Shown: piece after piece, positions 10,101-18,828 of the stretch
Numbering within the stretch: the first letter of the stretch is position 1
How the letters are laid out: each line of letters starts with the position of its first letter
Source: Schizochytrium sp. CCTCC M209059
Lineage: Eukaryota; Sar; Bigyra; Thraustochytrida; Thraustochytriidae
Direction: 5' to 3'
DNA length: 64,000 nt
Assembly (NCBI GenBank): GCA_000818945.1
Contig: KN805410.1
Span: 102,476-166,475 of the forward strand
Notes under the pieces: generated by a model
Seen by the model: only the letters and a program-made list of their open reading frames with translations
What the model was told of the DNA's origin: nothing
The model's database searches: none
Made by a program: the position numbers and the translations under genes

Positions 10101-12244
10101 TCCGCGCCTCGAGGCTGGAAAAAGTCGTTACACAGTTGCGAGAGGCAAACTTCGAGGTCGACCCCACGCGACTTCGCCCTCATGCCAAGGGGGTGCTTAC
10201 GGGCAACACAGGCTTTCTCACGAGCGAAATGCTTATGGAAGTTGATGCACAACTCGACAAGTATTTGAATGGCCCAATCTTTGAGTACCCTGGTCTCTCG
10301 GGCCGCAAGATTGTTCAGGATGTATACGACCTTCGCGCTCATCAGCGGCATCTCTTCCTCGACACGGTGTTGCGGCAATTTCTCATTGTCATGGAGCTGC
10401 TCGAAGCAGACCCAACGATTTGCACGCGGCAATACTTTAACCCCAATGTTAAGCGGCGCTGGGGACGGAAAAATTCGGTGATCGACTGCTATGCAATGCG
10501 TCTTGAAGCCCTCTTTGATGATCAAGACTTTCCCGAACAGCGGGCCGTCGTCGACAAGCTCGAGGACCGTTTGCCAACGGACGACGGGGGTCACGTGCGC
10601 TTTCGTGAGATTGAGTTCCAGGGCGAGAAGTTTTTCCTGCAACGCCCGGTGCTCGAGGACGCGCTCAACAGCTTCGAGGATCCATACCATGGCCAAGTCA
10701 CAACGTCAGCCGCACCGGTGAGGTTTAAGCCGTACCGAGACTACTCGCAAGAGCCAAGCTCGGTGATGAAGACAATGTCGACGAGCTTTAAAGACGGCGG
10801 CAAGAGTCGCGACGAAACCACAAACGAAGGGATCAAGGACGACTTTCGCACGGTCAAAAGACCGTGGATGGCGGCCGTCATTCCCAAGCTCATCTACACC
10901 AAGGAAGAGGCTGCGCGTTCGCAATATGAAAAGAGTCTCATCAAGCGTGAGCTTGAAGCAACGCGCGAATCGGTCGACATCTGGTTCGGCTCGGAGGACT
11001 ACCAGTCGCGCATCAAAAAGGAGTTAAAGCGTCGCAAACAGAATCTAAAACGCCGAATCGCGCTAACTGAGGTCGATGTTTCGTATGCTGAGCAAAGCGT
11101 CAGCGAGGCAAAGCGAGAGCTTATTGATGCAAAGGGGCGCAAAAATCGCTTTGAAAAGGGAGAACCCTTCCACGAGCACGGATTCAACGATGCAGAGGAG
11201 GCTGAGGCCGGTCTCGTGGCAGCCCAGGAAGCGGTGAGTCAGGCGCAAAAGAGCCATGCGGACTTGAAAAAACTGGTCAAGGAGCTCAAGGCGCAATTAA
11301 AGGAGAAACCACGGCAGCAAGAACAGCGTTGCCGCGATGATCTTAAACGAAAGGCTCTTCAGCGCTGCCGAAGGTACATTGTCTTTCAAGGCAGAATGCT
11401 TGCGCGAAAACGGGATTTACGGCGGCCCTGGGACGGTAAAAATGGTCAAATGTTCGTGCAGTGGAAGCAATATTTGGAGGCCATCGAGCGTGATACAGCT
11501 GACATTGAGGAAGAAACTGCGACGAATAATAAGCGTTATCAACTTGATCCCGAGGCAGCAGCCATTCAGGCAGAGACTCTGCGCGCGGCAATGGAAGGTG
11601 TTGAAGCACGGAAGGAGCTCATATATCAAATTCAAGAGATTCACGACCACCCGTACGGATGGAGTTCGGATGACTCGGATGGAGCCTCCGACAACAATGA
11701 TTTTGAGATGCCCGATGGCTCAGATTCTGGCAAAAATGAGGATGGCGGCGAGAGCGAGGCTGGCAAGTCTTCATCAAAGCGCTCTCTATCGTTTATGGCC
11801 TCGCTGAGCTCGGCGACCGGGGGTGGAGGACAGGGTGACGCCGAAGGTATGGACGACGACTCCCCTCCAGGCACTCCCATGGCGAGTGCTGGTGCTGCGG
11901 CCTCTGAGGAAGATGTTATTACACGTCGGTCTTCGCAGCAAGCAAATCAGGTTGCTATGACGCCTCAGCGCCGGGCTTGGTTACGCCAGACCACCTTTCG
12001 AAATGGAGAGGATGATGGTGAGCTTGAGCTTTCTTCATTGAGTGAAGATGACTCTGTGGGAGACAGTCTCTCCTCAATGAGCAAGTCGGGCGAAGAGGAT
12101 GACGAGGACGACGACAATGATGATGATGATGGCGAAGACGTTCCAGATACAAAGAACGTTGCCAGAAACCTTTTGGAACAAAGTCAAAGTCAAAGTCAAA
12201 GTCAAAGTCAAAGTCAAAGTCAAAGTCAAGACGAAGAAGAATAA
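7172..12244 (+). CDS. Giant leucine-rich-repeat protein with an internal WW-like domain and acidic tail
   Basis: The single-exon product has 1690 residues. Three LRR blocks are visible: about residues 149-305, 467-600 and 713-950, all of the short plant/bacterial-like kind (LxxLxLxxNxLxxLPxxxxxLxxL). Between the first two, residues 325-353 read VWERRVLPNGAVVFYNKLTR followed by a proline pair, matching a WW domain that would bind proline motifs. A conserved-looking helical region follows (950-1230), then a charged coiled coil (about 1243-1380, KKELKRRKQNLKRRI). The last 250 residues are Ser/Asp/Glu-rich and end in eight Ser-Gln repeats and DEEE. No kinase, GTPase or membrane segment was found, so it is probably a cytoplasmic scaffold. 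The exact start is uncertain; 7172 is the first methionine of the frame. Confidence 0.85.
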   Translation: MASGLSRRSRNQEFHDGTASFAGDSAQFRGDHERTETYAEAYTRLGSHVRARKALGKSAAAAAERRAQTADGFHRRDWKRLERRQYERRVATDGPFRVQNVVEKMQPDLNGISRHNSLESISFKDEQHRKSGDPSASIRAAMRTALSSKVVSLQWKGLEEVPPELQSTLTIQLNHVQTILLMGNRFRELPTWSRYSFRNLRELNVSNNLLESLPANLGEFSTLEVIVCKQNALTALPNSICKLSRLRVLDARGNHLAALPKGIGRLKRLETLLLGENHVELLPWSFRELASLSTLEIGRNVLQALAFIEILQLRDDDFDEQDFDKVWERRVLPNGAVVFYNKLTREILQRPPKPIERGDPWTEWVPGDPDDASRHGPESEERREDREENDGTHIPALRLGSLGMSKGRRKLTGAAQQILLRRKAVLARQGKGIWGCELDLDSGHQVYMNNIHRISQTSMPGDLDRFGRLKMLVRLVLRRNKLNELPESFGDLTRLTYVDVSTNKLTEIAPCVLKLKDLEHLDMSDNAIKVIPSEISDVKNLCTLLLQRNAIEAIPASLGQLAQLEKLWLMDNALGPGSLPSSLRALKNLQDIQLGENAVLDDERASSWEPEDPIATVALRSLSQQRVHRREVLPRPVSQAGVKLVGGFPVKARAEKFPALMWHFEEQQRLESLGAPPQPHKVSFGIDQELQDFSFRFNKEEREQILAARATGNLSMHWRGLKAIPPLVFRVKACLLELRLVGNELASLGEEIGELENLRVLDVRSNQVSTITSRIGGLKNLQELVLADNALDELPDPLGELQDLRKLAIQGNKIRELPETLGGLASLRVLEANVNHISTLPSSFAKLEALQVLMLNNNRLEVFPPQVLSLRTLKVLHLNLNKIGALPDELAQLGALETLHLASNRIKSFQNALAQGPLTLTLSSLWLTANQIPELCDEFHRFAALRDLRLDLNQMVSPPEDFSLREGVASVLRYCKIRASRLEKVVTQLREANFEVDPTRLRPHAKGVLTGNTGFLTSEMLMEVDAQLDKYLNGPIFEYPGLSGRKIVQDVYDLRAHQRHLFLDTVLRQFLIVMELLEADPTICTRQYFNPNVKRRWGRKNSVIDCYAMRLEALFDDQDFPEQRAVVDKLEDRLPTDDGGHVRFREIEFQGEKFFLQRPVLEDALNSFEDPYHGQVTTSAAPVRFKPYRDYSQEPSSVMKTMSTSFKDGGKSRDETTNEGIKDDFRTVKRPWMAAVIPKLIYTKEEAARSQYEKSLIKRELEATRESVDIWFGSEDYQSRIKKELKRRKQNLKRRIALTEVDVSYAEQSVSEAKRELIDAKGRKNRFEKGEPFHEHGFNDAEEAEAGLVAAQEAVSQAQKSHADLKKLVKELKAQLKEKPRQQEQRCRDDLKRKALQRCRRYIVFQGRMLARKRDLRRPWDGKNGQMFVQWKQYLEAIERDTADIEEETATNNKRYQLDPEAAAIQAETLRAAMEGVEARKELIYQIQEIHDHPYGWSSDDSDGASDNNDFEMPDGSDSGKNEDGGESEAGKSSSKRSLSFMASLSSATGGGGQGDAEGMDDDSPPGTPMASAGAAASEEDVITRRSSQQANQVAMTPQRRAWLRQTTFRNGEDDGELELSSLSEDDSVGDSLSSMSKSGEEDDEDDDNDDDDGEDVPDTKNVARNLLEQSQSQSQSQSQSQSQSQDEEE
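12178..12228 (+). repeat. AAGTCA hexanucleotide repeat coding for Ser-Gln
   Basis: About eight perfect copies of AGTCAA lie just before the stop of the LRR/WW gene and encode (SQ)8. SQ is the core site of ATM/ATR-type kinases, but the repeat may simply be slippage-grown. Confidence 0.9.
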
Positions 12245-12686
12245 GATGTACCAAGGTTCAATGACATCAAAGTGAAAAGGCACAAAATGGGTTCAGGCCA
12301 AAACGTAAGATACGTCGAAGAAGCGGAAGTGCAAATGGTGTATGAAGCCAGTGGCCTAGAAAGACTTTTTCTTACGAACAAAGAGTTTGGTGAAGTGCGT
12401 GCAAGTTGCAAACCACAAGTATCGAAAAGCTGCGCGACCTTTCGTAAAGGTAAAGGTATTTGTAGCTAGCGAACAGGGAAAAGTATTGCCGATGCTAGAC
12501 TATCAAAGCATACTCATAATCGTGAGCCCTTGAAAAAAATGCAAAATGTTGTGGCGCACTCCTTTTTTTTTTTTTCTTTTCGCTAAACGTCCCCGGATGT
12601 CATCTAGATAAATTGCGCTTTTTAACGGCACGCACGCACGCACGCACACATGTAAAGACGAAGACACGTGAGAAAAGAAACGCAAG
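12245..12686. other. Convergent 3' spacer with poly-T and CGCA repeat
   Basis: This region separates the stops of the LRR/WW gene and the 2OG oxygenase. It contains a T run near 12561-12575 and a (CGCA)n tract at about 12628-12648. No gene was recognised. Confidence 0.45.
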
Positions 12687-13772
12687 TCAGGCAGAATCCG
12701 CAGCAACTGCACCGGGATTGGCCTGCGTGATGCGTGCAAGCATGTGTTTGCCTGCATTCACAGGTGGCATGTACTTTTCTTTGTTTCCGACTTGCGGCGC
12801 GAGCGAAGCGTCAAAGTCAGGACCGCGAAAAAATGCAATAGAGTAGCGATGATCTCGAGGGTGATTGAACGCGCGATGGACCGTGGAGCGGAAGGTGTCG
12901 CCACTCCAGCGCGCAAGCATGTCGCCAACGTTGACAACAAAGCAGCCTTCGCGAGGGGCAACGGGCATCCAAGCACCATCCTCGGGGCGGATGATTTCGA
13001 GACAAGGGTCATTGGTGCCACGCATGTTAAGAATCGTCAGACACTCAAAGTCGGTGTGCGCGCCAATGCCAATCTGGGAGCCGAGCTCCCCCGTCTCGAG
13101 CGGTGGGTAATGAAGACAATTCATGGACGTCATCGGTGTCTCGGACGCCTGACGCACAAAAAACTCAGGTTCCAGCCCGAGCGCCAGCGCGCTCACGCGC
13201 AGCAGGCGATCGGAAAGCTGTCGAACCTCTTCGTAATATAGCGACATCGGTTCGCGAAAGACGCTCGGGTCATTGTTAGGCCAGACATTGTCGCAGTAGA
13301 GAAGGTCGTTGTAGACGGCATGGTCGCGGGGGAGCTCAGTGCCAAAGTGAAAGAGCTCTTTGTAGTCCATTGCAGCCTTGGTCTCGGCTTCCTTGTCCCC
13401 ACCCTGGGTCGTCTGGTCCTTGCGCAAGTCCGTATCATCCATGCCATAGTCGCCCTGCTCAAATGGACCCACGTACCCGCGAAAGCTGCCAGTCTTGCTT
13501 TGATGAATGGATCCTTTGACCTCTTCATTTGCAAAAAAGCTAGCCAACGCCGTAAAAGCGCCTTCCTCCACCTCGCGCGGTACGCCGTGGTTGCTCACGT
13601 AGAAGAAGCCAAAGCGTCCCGCCGCCTCGCGCAGCTCCTTGGCGGCATCCTCATCGCTGCGCGAGAGGTCCACGAGCGGGAGCGCCTCCGTGGCCTTCGC
13701 CGAGGCAGAGAGCTGTCGCAGCGCGCCGTGTCTCGCCCGCCGGGCCGCCGTCCCCGCCGCCTTGGCCAACAT
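12687..13772 (-). CDS. 2-oxoglutarate/Fe(II)-dependent oxygenase, isopenicillin-N-synthase-like
   Basis: The 361-residue product belongs to the 2OG-Fe(II) dioxygenase superfamily that oxidises small molecules using 2-oxoglutarate and O2. The N-terminal DIOX_N-like part (about 30-150, FGFFYVSNHGVP) is followed by the double-stranded beta-helix core. The iron ligands are visible as GAHTDF (His239, Asp241) and TVHRA (His299). The 2-oxoglutarate-binding Arg-x-Ser is RYS (Arg309). The first 25-30 residues are Ala/Arg/Ser-rich without acidic residues and could be a mitochondrial presequence. The substrate cannot be told. A second, more distant paralog lies at 35557-36570. Confidence 0.88.
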   Translation of the reverse strand: MLAKAAGTAARRARHGALRQLSASAKATEALPLVDLSRSDEDAAKELREAAGRFGFFYVSNHGVPREVEEGAFTALASFFANEEVKGSIHQSKTGSFRGYVGPFEQGDYGMDDTDLRKDQTTQGGDKEAETKAAMDYKELFHFGTELPRDHAVYNDLLYCDNVWPNNDPSVFREPMSLYYEEVRQLSDRLLRVSALALGLEPEFFVRQASETPMTSMNCLHYPPLETGELGSQIGIGAHTDFECLTILNMRGTNDPCLEIIRPEDGAWMPVAPREGCFVVNVGDMLARWSGDTFRSTVHRAFNHPRDHRYSIAFFRGPDFDASLAPQVGNKEKYMPPVNAGKHMLARITQANPGAVAADSA

Positions 13773-14342
13773 CGCTCTTGCGCTCCTCCTGTCTCTGAAT
13801 TGATGAAATATGAATTGCGTCTCTCTCGATGATGATGTGATCCGAGTTCCAGTGATCGCAGCGTGCCTACCTACCGGTCATGAGAGTTTCGATTCGACTG
13901 CCATCGCTGTCGTCGGCGTTGGCACTTATATCATCGTGCTGCCGCTTCTGCGACGTCCAGCTGCTCGCAGGATGGTTTGGAGCAGCAAGAGGGTGGGATG
14001 GACTAATTTGCGCGACGCGGCTTGGATGGGCGTTTCGAGGCTTGATGGGGCACAAGAAGACGGAAGGGTTCGCTCTGGCAGCACGTTTGTGGCGTAATTT
14101 CATTCATTTGACTCGGACTCTCCCTCGCGAGAGCACAAGGGGCACGAAGCAAGGGAATCAATCGTAGTGCTCTGATGGCGGCTTGCTTTAGTCAATGAGA
14201 ACGGCCTGGTTGATGAAGCAAGCTATGGGCCGGCTGACGTAAGAAAGACGCGAAGGACGATCAATTTCTATGCTGAGGACTGTGGGGCTTTGATTTTGGT
14301 CATCCGCGACGATGTGTCCACTTTGTCCATTTCAGTTTTGGG
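13773..14342. other. Divergent intergenic region
   Basis: This spacer separates the starts of the 2OG oxygenase and the armadillo-like gene. It contains no convincing open frame, RNA gene or repeat. Confidence 0.4.
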
Positions 14343-15455
14343 ATGAATTGCCGCAACAGCAGCAAGAGTCGAAACTTGAAACAAACCTCGAATCAGAGGC
14401 TGTCCGTCAACATTGCCAGGATGAAGTCCCTAGCTATGCAAAGCATGTCCGAGGACGCCGCGAGGGAGGCCGGAAATGCGCTCAGAGCGACGATGCGCGC
14501 CCATCGAGTGGATGCGCGAGCGCAAGAGCGAGCATGCCAAAGGCTGCAAGAGCTGTCGATGACGCTTCGGAATGAAGAAATACTGGGCGCAGAGCTCGGC
14601 ATGGGAACGGATATCAAAGCAGCCATGCAAGTTCATGCGTTTGATGTAGGGGTGCAAGAGCAGGCATGCTGGGCACTCGCCAGTCTCGCTGAAAATGAGG
14701 GAAATCAAGTAACTTTCGTCCAGGACCTCGCAATCGGAAGCGAGATCAAGTCGGCTATGTGCAATCATATGGCGCACGCTGGAGTGCTAGCAAGCGCATG
14801 CGGTGCTCTGCAACATCTTGCTTTGAATCGACACAATCGAGTCACGTTGTGCCAAGAACTGGAAATTGGCAAGACTATCAAAGCCGCTATGCATGCGCAT
14901 GCCGCAGCGTTAGCTTTGCAACAGCAAGCTTGCGAAGCGCTCTGGGTTCTTGCATTGAATGATGAGAACAAGCTGATTCTTTGTCATGAGCTCAAACTCG
15001 GCAAAGAGATTAAGACAGCCATGAAAACGCATGAGGCAAGTGCTGCTCTTCAGCAACAAGCTTGCGTGCTTCTTTGGACGCTTGCTAGCACGCATGAATG
15101 CAATCGGTTACATCTCGTCCAAGAGGTTGAAATTTACAATGAGATTAAGTCGGCAATGCGCGCACATTCTGAGAGTGCTGGCGTGCAAGAGTGGGCATGC
15201 AAGGCAATGAAGGCACTTGCTATGCCCATGGATGCTCAAATCAAAACGGATATAACGAGAGCTCTTCAATCGCATCAATCGCACGATGGGGTGCAAAACG
15301 CAGCGCGTGAGGCTCTCGATGTCCTGGAAAGCCGAGACCAGCCCATTTCCAAATTGCAGGTTAAGCACGCAGCCCATGCGACCGATAACAACCATTGTGT
15401 CAAGCAAGCAATTGTCTTATCAATCCCCCAGCAGTCGGAGTCCAAAGTTATTTGA
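14343..15455 (+). CDS. Armadillo-like repeat protein
   Basis: The 370-residue product is built of about six repeats of roughly 44 residues. Each has the pattern IKxAMxxHxxxxxVQxxACxALxxLAxxxxN, for example IKAAMQVHAFDVGVQEQACW and IKTAMKTHEASAALQQQACV. This is an all-helical ARM/HEAT-type solenoid like those found in many protist proteins and in the N-terminus of LRRK2-like proteins. It likely serves as a protein-binding scaffold. The ATG at 14421 (MKSLAMQS) is an alternative start closer to the first repeat. There is no catalytic domain, signal peptide or membrane segment. Confidence 0.78.
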   Translation: MNCRNSSKSRNLKQTSNQRLSVNIARMKSLAMQSMSEDAAREAGNALRATMRAHRVDARAQERACQRLQELSMTLRNEEILGAELGMGTDIKAAMQVHAFDVGVQEQACWALASLAENEGNQVTFVQDLAIGSEIKSAMCNHMAHAGVLASACGALQHLALNRHNRVTLCQELEIGKTIKAAMHAHAAALALQQQACEALWVLALNDENKLILCHELKLGKEIKTAMKTHEASAALQQQACVLLWTLASTHECNRLHLVQEVEIYNEIKSAMRAHSESAGVQEWACKAMKALAMPMDAQIKTDITRALQSHQSHDGVQNAAREALDVLESRDQPISKLQVKHAAHATDNNHCVKQAIVLSIPQQSESKVI

Positions 15456-15989
15456 AGAAGAATTTTCGAAGCTCATCGCCGTCGAAGAAAAAGAAGAAGA
15501 AGAAGAAGAAGAAGAAGAAGAAAAGATATCATGGCGTGATAAATAGCTTGCTCGCTCTTTCGCTCGTCAGCCTAGGCCAATCCACGATCCTTTACTAGCA
15601 GATAAAACAAAAAAAAACTCGTCAGCGTTTTTCTGCTATGCACAGCGACGCATCTTTCTCCAACCGACGATGGGCCTAGTGTCACGAGGAGTTGGGCTCC
15701 TTCCTCTGAGGCTTGCGATACGCGCCAACGTAGTCTGCTCTTTCGACTCAACTCGACTCGATTCGATTCGACTCGACTCAACTCGAACTTAACCATCCAG
15801 AACCCAAGCGGCGCTTCGCCCTTTCGCCCTGGTCCGCGGCGTGGAGCGGGAGTTGCGGGACGTGAGGCGCGGAGTTTGTCGCAGCCAGTGGCAAACGTCG
15901 ACGGCGCCAGGTCGCAGGGCGGCGTGCAGGACAAGCTTTCGCTCGTTCCTTTCGCTCAGCGATCGGCCATCCGTTCCACAACCATCGTC
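15456..15989. other. Spacer with GAA tract, GACTC-rich tract and a CCTAGGCC motif
   Basis: Between the ARM-like gene and MRE11 lie a (GAA)n microsatellite at 15483-15523, a CCTAGGCC palindrome at 15571-15578 and a run of ACTCGACTCG-type imperfect repeats at 15747-15787. The MRE11 frame is open upstream to another ATG at 15876, but the ATG at 15990 fits the family better. Confidence 0.5.
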
Positions 15990-18659
15990 ATGTGCGCTGC
16001 GCGGGACGACCTTGAGGAGGAGGCGGCTCGCGCCGTGGCGCGGCTGGAGGACGAGGCGCCGGGGTCCAACGTGCTGCGCGTGTTGGTGGCGACGGACAAT
16101 CATCTTGGCTACAAGGAGAATGACCCCGTGCGAGGCGAGGTAGGTTCAGGCAGCGCAGCGAGCAAGAGGCCGTCAAGGAATAACTAAGGCTAACTTTGCG
16201 AGCTCGCTCGCTCACCCACTCGCTTACTCACGCACTCACTCACTCACTCACTCACTCACTCACTCACTCACTTCGCTGGCTCGCTCGCTTGCTCGGTCAC
16301 GCGCGCACAGGACTCGTTTCGGACAATGGAAGAGATCTTCGAGATTGGCAGACGATGCCACGTGGACATGGCAGTGCTCGGCGGCGACCTCTTTCACATC
16401 AATAAGCCAACGAGGAGCACCATGGTGCGCACAATGGAAATCTTCCGCAAACACACGCGCGGCGGTCGCGATCTAGACCTCATTGTGCGTGGCAAATTCG
16501 GCCGCACAACTGAGGAGGGCGTGAACTTCGAAGACGAGAATCAAGCCGTTGATCTTCCCGTCTTTATCATCCATGGCAACCACGATGACCCGACCCGCGA
16601 TGGTGGACAGTTCCAGGCCTTGTCGGCCTTGGACCTGCTCCAGTCCAACGGTCTCGTTAACTACTTTGGTCGTGTGCAGAAAATGGACGACGCCGTCTTG
16701 GAACCCGTGCTTATCGAAAAAGGCTCTGCTAAACTTCGACTCTATGGTATGGGCTGGATTCGCGATGAACGCATGCACCGCATGTTTTCCAAAGGCCAAG
16801 TATCTTTTAAGCGTCACCTCCCGGGAAATTTGGAGGAAGAAGAAAGCAAGGGTGGCGACAACGGCAACGAAGAGGATGAGGACAATAGCATGTCAGGTGA
16901 GGGCGCGAGCGCCCGTGATCGGGACTGGCTCAATGTCTTTATGGTACACCAGAACCGCGACTTTAAGGGTCGTGGCGCCAAGAATTGCTTCAATGATGAG
17001 ATGATTCCTGCATTTATTAATCTTGTGTTTTTTGGACATGAGCATGAGAGCATAATCGAACCGCAGGAAAGCATCAAAAATCCCGAGACCTTTTTGTCCC
17101 AGCCGGGGTCCTCTGTGGCGACGAGTCTCATCGCCGCCGAGGCCGAGCCCAAGCACGTGGGCATCATGGAAATCCAGGTCGACCCAGAGACCGGAGTCGC
17201 AAAATTTGATCTTACACCGGTGCGTCTGCGGACTGTGCGGCCATTCATCATGGACGAGATTATCCTCGAAGACATTGATGCACTCGACAAGGACGCCAGC
17301 GAAGCCGATAAGGTCGATGCAGTCCAACGCGTTATCGCCATCAAGGTAAGCGAGATGATCGAGCAAGCGCGGGAGTCCTTTCGCGAGCTCAATCCCACTG
17401 CATCTGCCTCCGAGGTGAAAAAGATGTTACCTCTTATTCGGCTTCGTGTGGAGCATACCTCGTTCCCGGTGCTCAATCTGCAGCGCTTTGGCGACAAATT
17501 TATCGGCAAGGTGGCCAATCCCAAGGACTTGGTCTTCTTCTTCAGACGTCGCAAGCTGCGCGAGCGCGGCACCAAGAGCGAGGGCGGTCTCGATGACGAG
17601 GTCGATGTAACCGCCGACGAAATCTCTGCAGGGACGCGCATTAACGGACTCATCGAAGACATTCTCAGCGGCGACAACAAGCTCACATTCATTCCCGACA
17701 GGGAGCTTCACTTTAATATTCAGGAATACGTCGAAAAGGGGGAAGCTCGTCTCCTCGAGACGTATCTTGACGACTACATCAAGACCAGTCAAGCCTTGAT
17801 CTTGCGTCAACATGGCGCATCCAAGGACGACGAAAACGAAAATGGTGATGATGATGCTTTTCCCGAAGACGACGAGAAAATCTTCCAGGAGGACAGTATT
17901 CTTGAGCAGGTCCGCAAGGTTGCTGACAAGCGTAACCGCAATGCCTCGCTTCGGCTTTCCAAGGCTCTCGATCCAAAGGATAACGAGGCAGCGTCCAAGA
18001 ATACCAGGACCCAGCCGTCGATTAAGTCTGCTCCTGGAAAGAAAAAGGTTTCTACTTCTTCCTCCTCCTCCTCCTCCTCCTCTTCATCTGCGCTTCGGCA
18101 GACGACGTTGTCAAGCTTTAGTCGGCAGCAGAATGATTCTGACGATTCCGAAGCCGACGACTTTGCGGCGGTACAATACGACGATGTCAGCGACAGTGAG
18201 CAAGGTGACAGTGGAGGGAAAGTCGCCAAGGGCAAGCCCCCTCGCAAAGGCCGTCAGACCAAGTCTGCTACGTCAGCCAAGTCGTCTGCAGCTTCCAAGA
18301 GCAAGAGCACGGCCACGAGCACGAATACGGCGAGGAAAAAAAGATTCGCTGCTGACATCGTGCTCGATTCGAGCGACGACGACGACGATGCTGTCTATGT
18401 GGGAAATGACAAAGATGATGACGATGACGACGCCGAGGATTCTGACGAGGAAGAGTTTGGAGCTCGTGCTCGCGCTCGTGCAAAGTCGAAGCGTTTGCCA
18501 CCGTCGCGTCAGCAAAGCGCGGCGCAGCCCAAAGGAAAAGCCACACGAGGGCGTAGAGCTGCCCGGAAATCCGTCTCGTACGCGGAAAGCGCTGATGAGA
18601 TTGAAGACAGTGCCGATGAATCCGTTTCAAGCCCGAAAAGTAAGCGTCGGCGACGCTAA
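15990..18659 (+). CDS. MRE11: MRE11 DNA double-strand-break repair nuclease, two exons (15990-16139, 16311-18659)
   Basis: MRE11 is the nuclease of the MRE11-RAD50-NBS1 complex that senses and resects DNA ends in the nucleus. Splicing after VRGE and into DSFRTMEEIF gives an 832-residue protein. The phosphodiesterase motifs are all present: ATDNHLGY (Asp36, His38), LGGDLFH (Asp76), HGNHDDP (Asn140-His141), VHQNRD and FGHEHE. An MRE11-type DNA-binding domain follows to about residue 560. The C-terminal 270 residues are low complexity: a 12-serine run, RQTTLSSFSRQ, acidic Ser/Asp blocks and a basic KSKRRRR end that can serve as a nuclear signal. The start at 15990 follows the usual short leader before motif I. 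RAD50 and NBS1 are not in the window. Confidence 0.94.
16140..16310 (+). other. Intron of MRE11 built largely of CACT repeats
   Basis: The intron is 171 bp, with donor GTAGGT directly after GAG at 16139 and acceptor CGCGCACAG ending at 16310, phase 0. Its centre (about 16196-16300) is a degenerate CTCG/CTCA array with a perfect (CACT)n core at 16233-16271. Removing it joins the motif-I exon to DSFRTMEE, as expected for MRE11. Confidence 0.9.
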
Positions 18660-18828
18660 TTTTTTCTTCTTCTTGCTTTGTATTCTCCCATCTACAATCA
18701 TATCAAACAAACAATGTCATGGACCAATGAACCAATCAATGAATCAACGAATCAATCGAACAAGCAGAAAAACGATCAAAGCTTTAACTAAAATCAATGA
18801 GCATGAAATGAAACAACGGGTGATCGTC

